Assembly: GCF_022965805.1 (NCBI RefSeq)
Contig: NC_133105.1
Coordinates: 30,102,277 to 30,166,276 of the forward strand
Length of the DNA: 64,000 nt
DNA from: Primulina eburnea
Lineage: Eukaryota > Streptophyta > Magnoliopsida > Lamiales > Gesneriaceae
Reading direction: 5' to 3'
The translations under genes and the position numbers were made by a program. Below are positions 23,501 to 35,405 of the stretch, piece by piece. The notes under the pieces are model-generated. The model was not told the DNA's origin. It made no database searches and saw only the letters and a list, made by a program, of their open reading frames with translations. Each line of letters opens with the position of its first letter. Position 1 is the stretch's first letter.

Positions 23501-26500
23501 CATCTTAGAGAATCTATCCACAACAACAAAAATAGAATCCCTCCCCTTCTTAGTCCTAGGCAACCCCAAAATAAAGTCCATAGAAATGTCAATCCAAGTT
23601 CTTTTTAAGAATAGCACGCAAAAGTGTTCCCAAAGTTCTATTGACAACTTCAGTTTGTCCATCCGTTTGAGGATGACAAGTAGTAGAAAACAACAATTTT
23701 GTGCCAAGTTTAGCCCATAAAGTATTCCAAAAGTAACTCAAGAATTTAACATCGCGACCAGAAACAATAGTCCTAGGCATGCCATGCAACCTAGCGACTT
23801 CTCTAAAGAACAAATCCGCAATGTTTGAAGCATCATCGGTTTTATGACAAGCTATAAAATGTGCCATCTTAGAGAATCTATCCACAACAACAAAATAGAA
23901 TCCCTCCCCTTCTTAGTCCTAGGCAACCCCAAAATAAAGTCCATAGAAATGTCAATCCAAGTTCTTTTTAAGAATAGCACGCAAAAGTGTTCCCAAAGTT
24001 CTATTGACAACTTCAGTTTGTCCATCCGTTTGAGGATGACAAGTAGTAGAAAACAACAATTTTGTGCCAAGTTTAGCCCATAAAGTCTTCCAAAAGTAAC
24101 TCAAGAATTTAACATCGCGACCAGAAACAATAGTCCTAGGCATGCCATGCAACCTAGCGACTTCTCTAAAGAACAAATCCGCAATGTTTGAAGCATCATC
24201 GGTTTTATGACAAGCTATAAAATGTGCCATCTTAGAGAATCTATCCACAACAACAAAAATAGAATCCCTCCCCTTCTTAGTCCTAGGCAACCCCAAAATA
24301 AAGTCCATAGAAATGTCAATCCAAGTTCTTTTTAAGAATAGCACGCAAAAGTGTTCCCAAAGTTCTATTGACAACTTCAGTTTGTCCATCCGTTTGAGGA
24401 TGACAAGTAGTAGAAAACAACAATTTTGTGCCAAGTTTAGCCCATAAAGTATTCCAAAAGTAACTCAAGAATTTAACATCGCGACCAGAAACAATAGTCC
24501 TAGGCATGCCATGCAACCTAACGACTTCTCTAAAGAACAAATCCGCAATGTTTGAAGCATCATCGGTTTTATGACAAGCTATAAAATGTGCCATCTTAGA
24601 GAATCTATCCACAACAACGAAAATAGAATCCCTCCCCTTCTTAGTCCTAGGCAACCCCAAAATAAAGTCCATAGAAATGTCAATCCAAGTTCTTTTTAAG
24701 AATAGCACGCAAAAGTGTTCCCAAAGTTCTATTGACAACTTCAGTTTGTCCATCCGTTTGAGGATGACAAGTAGTAGAAAACAACAATTTTGTGCCAAGT
24801 TTAGCCCATAAAGTCTTCCAAAAGTAACTCAAGAATTTAACATCGCGACCAGAAACAATAGTCCTAGGCATGCCATGCAACCTAACGACTTCTCTAAAGA
24901 ACAAATCCGCAATGTTTGAAGCATCATCGGTTTTATGACAAGCTATAAAATGTGCCATCTTAGAGAATCTATCCACAACAACAAAAATAGAATCCCTCCC
25001 CTTCTTAGTCCTAGGCAACCCAAAATAAAGTCCATAGAAATGTCAATCCAAGTTCTTTTTAAGAATAGCACGCAAAAGTGTTCCCAAAGTTCTATTGACA
25101 ACTTCAGTTTGTCCATCCGTTTGAGGATGACAAGTAGTAGAAAACAACAATTTTGTGCCAAGTTTAGCCCATAAAGTATTCCAAAAGTAACTCAAGAATT
25201 TAACATCGCGACCAGAAACAATAGTCCTAGGCATGCCATGCAACCTAACGACTTCTCTAAAGAACAAATCCGCAATGTTTGAAGCATCATCGGTTTTATG
25301 ACAAGCTATAAAATGTGCCATCTTAGAGAATCTATCCACAACAACAAAAATAGAATCCCTCCCCTTCTTAGTCCTAGGCAACCCCAAAATAAAGTCCATA
25401 GAAATGTCAATCCAAGTTCTTTTTAAGAATAGCACGCAAAAGTGTTCCCAAAGTTCTATTGACAACTTCAGTTTGTCCATCCGTTTGAGGATGACAAGTA
25501 GTAGAAAACAACAATTTTGTGCCAAGTTTAGCCCATAAAGTATTCCAAAAGTAACTCAAGAATTTAACATCGCGACCAGAAACAATAGTCCTAGGCATGC
25601 CATGCAACCTAACGACTTCTCTAAAGAACAAATCCGCAATGTTTGAAGCATCATCGGTTTTATGACAAGCTATAAAATGTGCCATCTTAGAGAATCTATC
25701 CACAACAACAAAAATAGAATCCCTCCCCTTCTTAGTCCTAGGCAACCCCAAAATAAAGTCCATAGAAATGTCAATCCAAGTTCTTTTAAGAATAGCACGC
25801 AAAAGTGTTCCCAAAGTTCTATTGACAACTTCAGTTTGTCCATCCGTTTGAGGATGACAAGTAGTAGAAAACAACAATTTTGTGCCAAGTTTAGCCCATA
25901 AAGTCTTCCAAAAGTAACTCAAGAATTTAACATCGCGACCAGAAACAATAGTCCTAGGCATGCCATGCAACCTAACGACTTCTCTAAAGAACAAATCCGC
26001 AATGTTTGAAGCATCATCGGTTTTATGACAAGCTATAAAATGTGCCATCTTAGAGAATCTATCCACAACAACAAAAATAGAATCCCTCCCCTTCTTAGTC
26101 CTAGGCAACCCAAAATAAAGTCCATAGAAATGTCAATCCAAGTTCTTTTTAAGAATAGCACGCAAAAGTGTTCCCAAAGTTCTATTGACAACTTCAGTTT
26201 GTCCATCCGTTTGAGGATGACAAGTAGTAGAAAACAACAATTTTGTGCCAAGTTTAGCCCATAAAGTCTTCCAAAAGTAACTCAAGAATTTAACATCGCG
26301 ACCAGAAACAATAGTCCTAGGCATGCCATGCAACCTAACGACTTCTCTAAAGAACAAATCCGCAATGTTTGAAGCATCATCGGTTTTATGACAAGCTATA
26401 AAATGTGCCATCTTAGAGAATCTATCCACAACAACAAAAATAGAATCCCTCCCCTTCTTAGTCCTAGGCAACCCAAAATAAAGTCCATAGAAATGTCAAT

Positions 26501-28049
26501 CCAAGTTCTTTTTAAGAATAGCACGCAAAAGTGTTCCCAAAGTTCTATTGACAACTTCAGTTTGTCCATCCGTTTGAGGATGACAAGTAGTAGAAAACAA
26601 CAATTTTGTGCCAAGTTTAGCCCATAAAGTCTTCCAAAAGTAACTCAAGAATTTAACATCGCGACCAGAAACAATAGTCCTAGGCATGCCATGCAACCTA
26701 ACGACTTCTCTAAAGAACAAATCCGCAATGTTTGAAGCATCATCGGTTTTATGACAAGCTATAAAATGTGCCATCTTAGAGAATCTATCCACAACAACAA
26801 AAATAGAATCCCTCCCCTTCTTAGTCCTAGGCAACCCCAAAATAAAGTCCATAGAAATGTCAATCCAAGTTCTTTTTAAGAATAGCACGCAAAAGTGTTC
26901 CCAAAGTTCTATTGACAACTTCAGTTTGTCCATCCGTTTGAGGATGACAAGTAGTAGAAAACAACAATTTTGTGCCAAGTTTAGCCCATAAAGTCTTCCA
27001 AAAGTAACTCAAGAATTTAACATCGCGACCAGAAACAATAGTCCTAGGCATGCCATGCAACCTAACGACTTCTCTAAAGAACAAATCCGCAATGTTTGAA
27101 GCATCATCGGTTTTATGACAAGCTATAAAATGTGCCATCTTAGAGAATCTATCCACAACAACAAAAATAGAATCCCTCCCCTTCTTAGTCCTAGGCAACC
27201 CCAAAATAAAGTCCATAGAAATGTCAATCCAAGTTCTTTTTAAGAATAGCACGCAAAAGTGTTCCCAAAGTTCTATTGACAACTTCAGTTTGTCCATCCG
27301 TTTGAGGATGACAAGTAGTAGAAAACAACAATTTTGTGCCAAGTTTAGCCCATAAAGTCTTCCAAAAGTAACTCAAGAATTTAACATCGCGACCAGAAAC
27401 AATAGTCCTAGGCATGCCATGCAACCTAACGACTTCTCTAAAGAACAAATCCGCAATGTTTGAAGCATCATCGGTTTTATGACAAGCTATAAAATGTGCC
27501 ATCTTAGAGAATCTATCCACAACAACAAAAATAGAATCCCTCCCCTTCTTAGTCCTAGGCAACCCCAAAATAAAGTCCATAGAAATGTCAATCCAAGTTC
27601 TTTTTAAGAATAGCACGCAAAAGTGTTCCCAAAGTTCTATTGACAACTTCAGTTTGTCCATCCGTTTGAGGATGACAAGTAGTAGAAAACAACAATTTTG
27701 TGCCAAGTTTAGCCCATAAAGTCTTCCAAAAGTAACTCAAGAATTTAACATCGCGACCAGAAACAATAGTCCTAGGCATGCCATGCAACCTAACGACTTC
27801 TCTAAAGAACAAATCCGCAATGTTTGAAGCATCATCGGTTTTATGACAAGCTATAAAATGTGCCATCTTAGAGAATCTATCCACAACAACAAAAATAGAA
27901 TCCCTCCCCTTCTTAGTCCTAGGCAACCCAAAATAAAGTCCATAGAAATGTCAATCCAAGTTCTTTTTAAGAATAGCACGCAAAAGTGTTCCCAAAGTTC
28001 TATTGACAACTTCAGTTTGTCCATCCGTTTGAGGATGACAAGTAGTAGA
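20599..28049 (-). repeat. Tandem array of ~364-bp integrase-core units, minus arm (~21 units)
   Basis: The same unit runs in reverse orientation: the reverse-strand anchor CCAAAATAAAGTCCATAG occurs at ~21028, 21391, 21755, 22118, 22482 and so on to ~27928, with spacing 363-364. The first unit after the junction (20599 to ~20930) is degraded. From ~21.0 kb onward the units are almost identical, differing mainly in homopolymer length (CCCC/CCC, TTTTT/TTTT) and a few alternative bases (CTTCC/ATTCC, AACGAC/AGCGAC). Each unit yields the same broken integrase core, for example 21046-21528 on the minus strand. The array ends at an assembly gap. Confidence 0.93.
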
Positions 28050-28149
28050 NNNNNNNNNNNNNNNNNNNNNNNNNNNNNNNNNNNNNNNNNNNNNNNNNNN
28101 NNNNNNNNNNNNNNNNNNNNNNNNNNNNNNNNNNNNNNNNNNNNNNNNN
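28050..28149. other. Assembly gap of 100 N
   Basis: A run of exactly 100 N, the usual placeholder for a gap of unknown size. It separates the array from the 3' end of copia B. Nearly all of that element's 3' LTR (about 2.1 kb) and the true right edge of the array are missing here. Confidence 0.95.
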
Positions 28150-28172
28150 CTCGACGGGCACCTACTCTAACA
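28150..28172 (-). repeat. Copia B 3' LTR, first 23 bp before the gap
   Basis: On the minus strand the sequence starts TGTTAGAGTAGGTGCCC, identical to the start of the family LTR, directly after the polypurine tract (28173-28184, CAAGTGGGAGAT on the minus strand). The rest is lost in the 100-N gap. Confidence 0.9.
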
Positions 28173-28186
28173 ATCTCCCACTTGCA

Positions 28187-28744
28187 CTAGAGCCAACTAC
28201 CCATATGCTTAAAACCCATTGATTCGCGATGCTTGTCGAATAATGGTCCAGGTAAAGGCTTAGCTAGTGGATCAACAACATAATCTGTGGAGCCGACTTT
28301 GTCAATAGACACTACTCTTCTTTCCACAATCTCTCCGAGGATGTGGTACTTTCTCAATACTAGTTTGGATTTCTGATGAAACCTTGGCTCCTTTGCTTGA
28401 GCTATAGCTCCCGTGTTGTCACACAACACCGGGATAGGAGCAATTCCATTAGGAATGACGTCCAACTCTTGGACGAAATTCCTTATCCAAACAGCCTCTC
28501 TTGCTGCATCTGATGCAGCAATGTATTCGGCCTCTGTGCTGGAATCCGTATTATTGTCTTGCTTGGAACTCTTCCAAGAGACAGCAGCACCGTTGAGCAT
28601 GAATACGAAACTAGAGGTTGACTTCGAGTTATCGATATCGCTTTGGAAGCTAGAGTCGGTATAGCCTTCCAATTTCAGTTCTCTACCCCCATAGACCAAG
28701 AACAACTTATTGGTCCTTCTCAACAACTTGAGGATGTCTTTCAC
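28187..28744 (-). pseudogene. pol: Copia B RNase H, uninterrupted frame (185 aa)
   Basis: Uninterrupted RNase H of copia pol: LEGYTDSSFQSDIDNSKSTS, STEAEYIAASDAAREAVWIRNFV, VLCDNTGAIAQAKEPRFHQKSK, HILGEIVERRVVSIDKV and DPLAKPLPG. The domain reads through, unlike in element A, but it belongs to a dead polyprotein and has no start of its own, so I call it pseudogene. Confidence 0.85.
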
Positions 28745-30180
28745 AGCTTTCTAGTTGTGGAAGACCGGGGTTCGATTGATATCTTTTCACTACACCTAGT
28801 GAAAACGCCACGTCAGGACGTGTAGATATCATCCATACATGATATTACCAATTTCCGAAGCATACGGAATGCGTGTCATCGCCACTATCTCTGCATCTGT
28901 CTTGGGAGACAGACTTGCATAGGGACACGCCATGACACACTGGTAGATGTCCTCTCATGGACTCATCCATCGAGAACTGCTTTACGATGGTATCAATGTA
29001 TGTGGACTGGGTGAGACCAAGCCATCTTTTCGATCTATCTCAATAGATCTGTATCCCAATACAAAAGATGCTTCACCCAAGTCCTTCATCGAGAACTTAC
29101 TCGCTAACCATATCTTTGTTGATTGCAACATTCCTACATCATTCCCAATGATTAGAATGTTATCAACATATAACACCAGGAATGTCACAACACTCCCACT
29201 GACCTTCTTATACACATAGGGTCCCTCATGATTCTTAGTAAATCAAACTATTTGATTGTACTGTCGAATCTGAGGTTCCAACTCCTAGATGCCTGCTTTA
29301 GATCATAAATAGATCTCTGAAGTTTGCATACCATATGCTCACTTCCAATAGATGTAAACCCTTCAGGTTAAGACATGTAAATAACTTTCTTAAAATCCCC
29401 ATTTAAGAAAGTTTGTCTTGACATCCATCTGCCATATCTCATAGTCATACTATGCAGCTATGGCTAATAAAATCCTTATGGACTTGAACATTGCGATTGG
29501 GAAAAGGTTTCCTCAAAGTCAACTCCTTGTCTTTGAGTATATCCTTTTGCCACCAATCGCACCTTGAAGGTCAATATCTTCCCATCCGTCCCAAGTCCCT
29601 ATGGGAACTATTCCCTCAGGTGGATCCACAAGATCCTACACTTGGTTCGAATGCATGGAATTCAACTCAGATTCCATTGCTTCAAGTCACTTGGATGAAT
29701 CGGCATCAGATAATGCTTCCTTGAAGGTCCTTGGATCACATCCATGGTTAGGCTCATCATGGCCCTCTTCAAGAAGCAGACCATACCTCATAGGTGGTCT
29801 CGAGACTCTCTCGGATCTTCTAGGAGCTTGTATCTCCTCTCTTGGCTCTTCGGGTGTGGGTTCTATAATTGTGGGTGTCTCTCGAACCTTTTCGAGTTCT
29901 ATCATCTCCCTTTTTCTATCCAATAGAAATTCCTTTTTCCAAAAGGGTCGCATTCCTAGAAACAAACACTTTTGTTTCTTGGGGATGATAGAAGTAGTAT
30001 CCAATCGAATTCATTGGATATCCCACAAATTAACATAAAATGGATCGACTATCCAATTTATCTCCCACTACCTGCTTCATAAGCAGGGCACCCCCATATT
30101 CTAAGATAAGAATACTTAGGAGGCTTACCCATCCATATCTCATATGGTGTATGCCTTTTAATGGACATTTAGTGGAATAT
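28745..30180 (-). pseudogene. pol: Copia B reverse transcriptase pseudogene with integrase tail
   Basis: RT fragments in several frames. 28982-29215 contains FLVLYVDNILIIGND, where the second catalytic Asp of YVDD is Asn (29159-29170 on the minus strand); that alone would inactivate the enzyme. 29687-30004 gives the lead-in with EPREEIQAPRRSERVSRPP and ..EALSDADSSK. Upstream, around 30100-30170, is the same short integrase tail and deletion join as in element A. Frameshifts and small deletions occur throughout. Confidence 0.8.
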
Positions 30181-30354
30181 CTTTTAATTTAAGTTATAGA
30201 GATCGTTTTCAAGTTCATTAGTACCAATCAAACATTCATTCATGTAAATGTTGCAAACACCTTTGCAAAATAAACAAGAATATCCATCTTTATCACAATA
30301 GAAATGGAAACAATGTTTTTCACCAAAAAGGTACAAACAAAACATCTCTTAAAA

Positions 30355-30543
30355 ATTAACTTAAACTATTGTTCAATAATAAGTAAACATCCTCAATGGC
30401 CTTGGCAGCAACTCTTGCTCCATTGCCCATCCTCAGGAAGGTCACACCTTCTTTAAGCTTCCTACTTCTTCCCATCACCTGTAACCCATTACAGAGATGT
30501 GAGTCACAACCGGTATCTAATACCCAAGAAGTAGAGTTAATTG
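30355..30543 (-). pseudogene. pol: Copia B protease remnant
   Basis: Minus-strand match to the protease remnant of element A, including the DTGCDSH active-site segment, preceded by the same double stop that ends gag. It is in the gag frame but cut off from it. Confidence 0.65.
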
Positions 30544-30559
30544 AAATGTTTTCTTAAAT

Positions 30560-31427
30560 TTAGAACATACCGTTTCCAGAACACTTCTGGGCCAGATATT
30601 CCTTGCAATTTCGCTTCCAATGTCCAGGCTTCTTGCAGTGATGACATTCATCAGCAGTCTTGTCAGCCTTAACTGGTGTGGCTGCCACAACGGGATTCGG
30701 AGATTGCCTCAACAAGGGCACGTTCTTCTTGGGACGTTGGAAAGAACGCTTCTTTCCATTCCCATGTGGATCAATCTTCGTACCAGATGAAGAACCCACA
30801 TAAAGTACCAACTTCTCTTTCTTGATGGTGGATTCAAACGTAACAAGCATATTCACCAACTCCTCAAGGGTTGGTTCAATCTTGTTCATGTTGAAGTTCA
30901 CCACAAAAGGATCAAATGAGCTAGGCAGCGATAAGAGCAACACGTCAGGTGGTCAACTCCGAAGGCAAGATCAGATCCATGCCAACGAGTTTGTCCACGA
31001 GCCCGATCACCTTTAGGCCATGCTCATGGACCAAGGCCCCATCTTGCATGCGTAAAGTGATCAGCTCCTAGACGGTAGCATGCCTAAGAGGACGTGTTTG
31101 CTCTCCAAAGAGCTCCTTGAGGTGCAAATGAATGTCAGCAGCACTCTTTGCACCCTCAAAACGCCTCTGCAGCTCATCATTCATAGAAGTCAACATATAA
31201 CACCTGGCTATCAAGTCATGGTCACACCATTCCTTGTAAGCCTGCAATTCCTCAGGATTGCAGTGAGTCGGAGCCTCAACAGGGGGCGACTCAGTCAGTG
31301 TATATGCTACCCTTTCCGAATTCAAGACGATTTTTATGTTTCTTAGCCAAGTGAGGTAATTAGGTTCAGTTAATATGTGGTTGTCGAGTATTATAGATAT
31401 TGGATTGCGAATCGAAGACATTGTCAA
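30560..31427 (-). pseudogene. gag: Copia B gag, broken by a stop and a frameshift
   Basis: Homologous to the intact gag of element A. The first 119 codons (31427 to 31068) are open and end at a TAG where A has an AAG lysine codon. Near 30950 one extra base shifts the frame. The last 127 codons (30943-30560) keep the zinc knuckle CHHCKKPGHWKRNC. Both lesions are private to B. Confidence 0.88.
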
Positions 31428-33215
31428 TTTGTACTGAAAAGTAAAACAGATAAATGTTGTTGGCTATTTTAAAATATTTAGTAAGATATGAAGTTTGGAC
31501 TTTTACTTCATAAATATTTGCCCCCACTGTTTTGACATCTTTCACTACCCTCTAGTGAAAACGGGAAACTCCTTTCCTCAGTAGGTACGTAAGGTCCAAT
31601 TAGCGAATTATGATCCCGATTATACAGCCAATCACAATTCCTAAAAGGTAGTTTCCCAATTGCATCACAATGCAACCCTTAACGTAAACTTTTGTCTCAC
31701 GTTTGATTAGGACCCAATAATATGACGTCGTTCATCTTCACGTGTCAAGCCTTACCCATCGATGTTGAACCTTAATGGACGGTCGCCATGAGTTCCCTCA
31801 ATAATATGAGCCGAAATCATGGGAGTTCCACGTAGTTCACATCACCATGTCAATGGATGTCACAGCTTTCCGGCACCCAGGGCCCCCCCAATAATATGAG
31901 CCGAGCCCCGAGTACGGGTAGCGTTCATCATGCACCCATTGTCGATGGAAGACAAGGAAATTATAAACAAATTTATAATTCCCCTTTTCGGGCTTGATAT
32001 TAATTTTGAATCTTATTCAAAATGAGGGTTTTTAATTTTGAAAGGTCTCATCATTAATTTTATTTTAAAAGCTCTCCATGTTTGATCGTATGTTTGCCGG
32101 ATTCATGCAACTTTGTTATTATCATAATAATAACGCACATACTCATTATTTATAACATATCATGCATATATTATAAACAGTAAACAAACAAGGATGATCA
32201 ATCGCCCCAATACTAATGGTCCGTGTGAGCTAAACACGGACCTAGGTCCAATCCTAGGGTAAATGCACGGGATGCAAATGCAACATTTACATAAGCTTCC
32301 AATATTTACATGTCTTCGATCTTCATAATCATCATGGCCACCATCTTCCAATCTTGATCATCCACTATACTAATATTTACAAATAAATATCCATGGCACA
32401 TAGGGATACATCTCATGGGGTGGGAACGGGCCATAAACCAAGCCCACTTTATAAATTGATAATTATTACAATCATTCAACACAAAATATCCTAGCATACA
32501 CCTAGCAAATTGGGCTTGGGCTTTTGATCATCCTTCATGCATAATATCACATATCATACACCATCAATTAATTATCACAATAATTAATTGATCCAATATT
32601 ATATATCTTGATCCAATCACTAACCGCCACGATTATAAACTAAATTAACAAAGTATACAAACACCTTTGTCTACTTTCAAATTAATTTATTTATAACCGA
32701 ATTTCTTGTAAATCACCATTTACTATAAATAATTAAAGTCCAACTTAAATTATTTATTTCATGAGAAAAATTTGCAACTTTTGTAATTTTAAACTTAAGG
32801 GCCCAAAAACTTATTTTTCACCAAAAACATTTTGGCCCATTTAAAATCACAAACATGTTAGCCATCCAATGGCCCAACAATTCAAGGCCCATGACACTTT
32901 GATATTTCAAAACACATTTTGAAAACCCTAGTCGTCATCGCCGTCGCCGGAGCTCCGTCGTCGGATTCCAGCCAACTTACCAAAAAAATTTTTTTTTATT
33001 ATTAAACTTTAGGGGCTGTTCGGGCAGCCCCTCGGGCTGCCCTTGCTGCCCAAAATGGGCAGCCCTCGGGCAGCCCGAGCTGCCCGAAACGGGCAGCAAC
33101 ATGCTGCCCGAAATTCCCCACAAGAAGGCCTCGGTTTTGTTGCAAATTTTCATCTCAAACGGTTAGAAATCGCCCTCAATATAATATCTTGTATATGTTG
33201 CACAAAAACTAGTAA
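31428..33215 (-). other. Untranslated leader of copia B
   Basis: About 1.8 kb without a gene, matching the leader of element A over most of its length, including the CATATTATTG direct repeats near 31800 and 31890. It differs chiefly in the GC-rich hairpin block nearest the primer site. Confidence 0.65.
33005..33118 (-). repeat. Expanded GGGCAGC/GCTGCCC inverted-repeat cluster in the copia B leader
   Basis: About ten copies of GGGCAGC or its complement GCTGCCC lie in ~110 bp. Element A has only three or four in the same place. The alternating orientations could form a multi-branched hairpin close to the primer binding site. Confidence 0.75.
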
Positions 33216-33232
33216 CCTTAGCTCGGATACCA
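33216..33232 (-). other. Primer binding site, copia B
   Basis: On the minus strand TGGTATCCGAGCTAAGG, identical to the site in element A, two bases after the LTR end. Confidence 0.85.
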
Positions 33233-33234
33233 CT

Positions 33235-35405
33235 TGAAATGGGATCGGTTACGGTGACCGGAAGCGCAACGGAAGTTTAAAAAACAAATTTTTGTATCAA
33301 AAATTTCGGCCACCCCATTTCTTTGTGCAACAAATACAAAAACACACAAAAATGTCATACATAGGGTGTTAGAAATAGAAATATACCTATCAATCTCAAG
33401 AGATTGATTATGGCTCCAACTTTGTTGTCAAACAACAAAGCTCTTGAAAGGTAGAAACTATCTTCAAGCTTTCCAATGAGCACTCCTTTCTTGAATCTTT
33501 CCTTCAAATTAGGCCCACCACCAACTAGGTAGATCCCCTCATATTTTGCACTAGAAAAATATGAGGATTTTTCAAAGAGAAGTGCAAGATTTCCTCAACC
33601 AAAAATTGAAGAAAAATGGAGAGAAAACTTGGAGAGAAAAGTGAGGGAGAGTTCGGCCATGAGAGAGAGAGAAGGGAAGGGGATGAGTTGTCTTGGTGTG
33701 TGAAAAAGTAGTCACTCACTTTTGCATGCCATGCAATTTTTTTAATGAAAATAATTCCCCAACCCTTCACCTCCCAAGCATGCTTTGCATGTGGGCTTGT
33801 AACAATTTACAAGGGCCCATGGACTTTTATTTAAATTGTCTCAAACACATTTGAGCCCAATCAATCTTTACTTGATTTTACTCAAGCCCACTAGTTAAAT
33901 AATTATTTCCAATTGGGTTCTACAAGGCCCAATGTTATTTAATTAATTCAACACTTGAATTAATTTAATTATTTGGACTCTACTAGGTCCACTAGTGTTT
34001 AATTAATTCAACACTTGAATTAATTTAATTTAGTCCATAATAATGTTTATGAAAATCACAATTTTCAAATACATTATTCACTCGGCCAAATTTTAATTTA
34101 GGAACACTTCCATAAATTAAAATTTACATTTCTCTCATAGAAGTCATACTTCTATTTTTCTTTACACTTATAAACTCATTTATAAGTCGTTCAACACATT
34201 GAACTATTTTCTCCTTTATAGAAGTCATACTTCTAATTTTCCTTACGCTTATAAACTCCTTTATAAGCCGTTCAACACATTGAACTATTTTTACTTCTCA
34301 TCGGGATTTACAAAGCTAGTACTTGTGTGGCCCTCAATGGTTCATTGATACAACTAGCCGTGGGTTCACATCTCCATGTGATTCGGACTAAACATGTCCT
34401 TATTCGAGCATACCCCAATTGCTCCATTCTTACTTATCAACTCCTTGATAGTAAGAACGTCAGAACTCAAGTCTGATAGTACCCAACCAATCACGTTAAA
34501 CGCCTAGCAGCATCGCTTACGTGATTCCCTAGGTATCACATGATAGTGCCTGCAAGAACCATTCAATTATGGTTAGCGTACAGTACGGTCCCTTCAACTC
34601 ATATATCCCGATCGATTCGACAACCATTGGTTTATCGAGAGTTGTCAATGAATCGATACTATGTGTCATGTCGTAGTTGCATCGATGGTGCAATCTATGA
34701 AACACCTTTCATAATTACAACCATACTCTGGCCAGAGATTTCGATCTACATACACATGATAACACATAGGATATCCATACCCGAAGGTAAGCGGTGAATC
34801 CCCGACTACAATGCATCGACTCCTATGTGTTTCGACAGAACACCCAACCTTGCCACCTGATGACCCCATGAGAGTCGGTAAACAAGTCAAAGTGTAATTC
34901 TAGCACATAGAGTCTCAATGTTGTCCCGGGTCATAAGGACTAATTCTGTACAACCATAAACCAGGACTTTTCCACTCGATAAGTGAGAACCACTTGGAAA
35001 GTCCTTTTATGGAGGGTTGTTCAGTGCACTCTACCAGGAGCACCTATCTGCATGTTCGGACATCACAATGTCCCCTACCAATGAAACATGGTACTCACAT
35101 CGCAGATACTAGTCTCTAACTCGAGCGGCCTATATCCTTCTTAGTGGCGGCTGAATCGACTAGGAACCGTTTAGAATATACAGTATTACAAATATGAGTT
35201 TCATGATACTCATCATATGAGCATCTCATATTCTTTCTACTATTTGTATATTCAAGGGCTTTATCTATGCAGCTAGCATGGGTATACAGATAAAGATTTG
35301 CCAAAGTAATAATTTCAAATATTATTAAAATAAAGACTGCTTATACATAGAGTTTCATTGTGAACACTCGGCCAACACTTGGCTCGACGGGCACCTACTC
35401 TAACA
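33235..35405 (-). repeat. Copia B 5' LTR (2171 bp)
   Basis: On the minus strand it starts TGTTAGAGTAGG (at 35405) and ends TTTCA (33235). It matches the A LTR along its length but is 106 bp longer, in part because a segment of about 80 bp containing AGAAGTCATACTTCTA and TTATAA...TCGTTCAACACATTGAACT is tandemly duplicated (about 34138-34300). Confidence 0.92.

Larger units (their letters stand above)
28150..35405 (-). mobile_element. Copia element B (defective, minus strand, same family as A)
   Basis: Minus-strand order: 5' LTR 33235-35405, primer site 33216-33232, leader, gag 31427-30560, protease remnant, RT, RNase H, polypurine tract 28173-28184, and the first 23 bp of the 3' LTR before the gap. 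It carries the same gag stop pair and integrase deletion as A. It is an independent insertion: its LTR is 2171 bp against 2065 bp in A, with an internal duplication, and the leaders differ. It sits in the RNase H region of gypsy element C. Confidence 0.92.

Noticed and set aside
9916..27706. Dozens of ~160-aa open frames in the array, beginning [10 protein letters not shown]...
   Set aside because: They begin in an off-frame part of one unit and run into the integrase frame of the next because the period is 364; they are by-products of the tandem repeat.
9100..28049. CRISPR-like regular array
   Set aside because: The unit is 364 bp without unique spacers and encodes integrase fragments; the DNA is plant nuclear.
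1..35405. Copia A and B as the two arms of one inverted duplication
   Set aside because: LTR lengths, the LTR-internal duplication, leader hairpin number and private mutations differ too much; they are separate insertions of one family.
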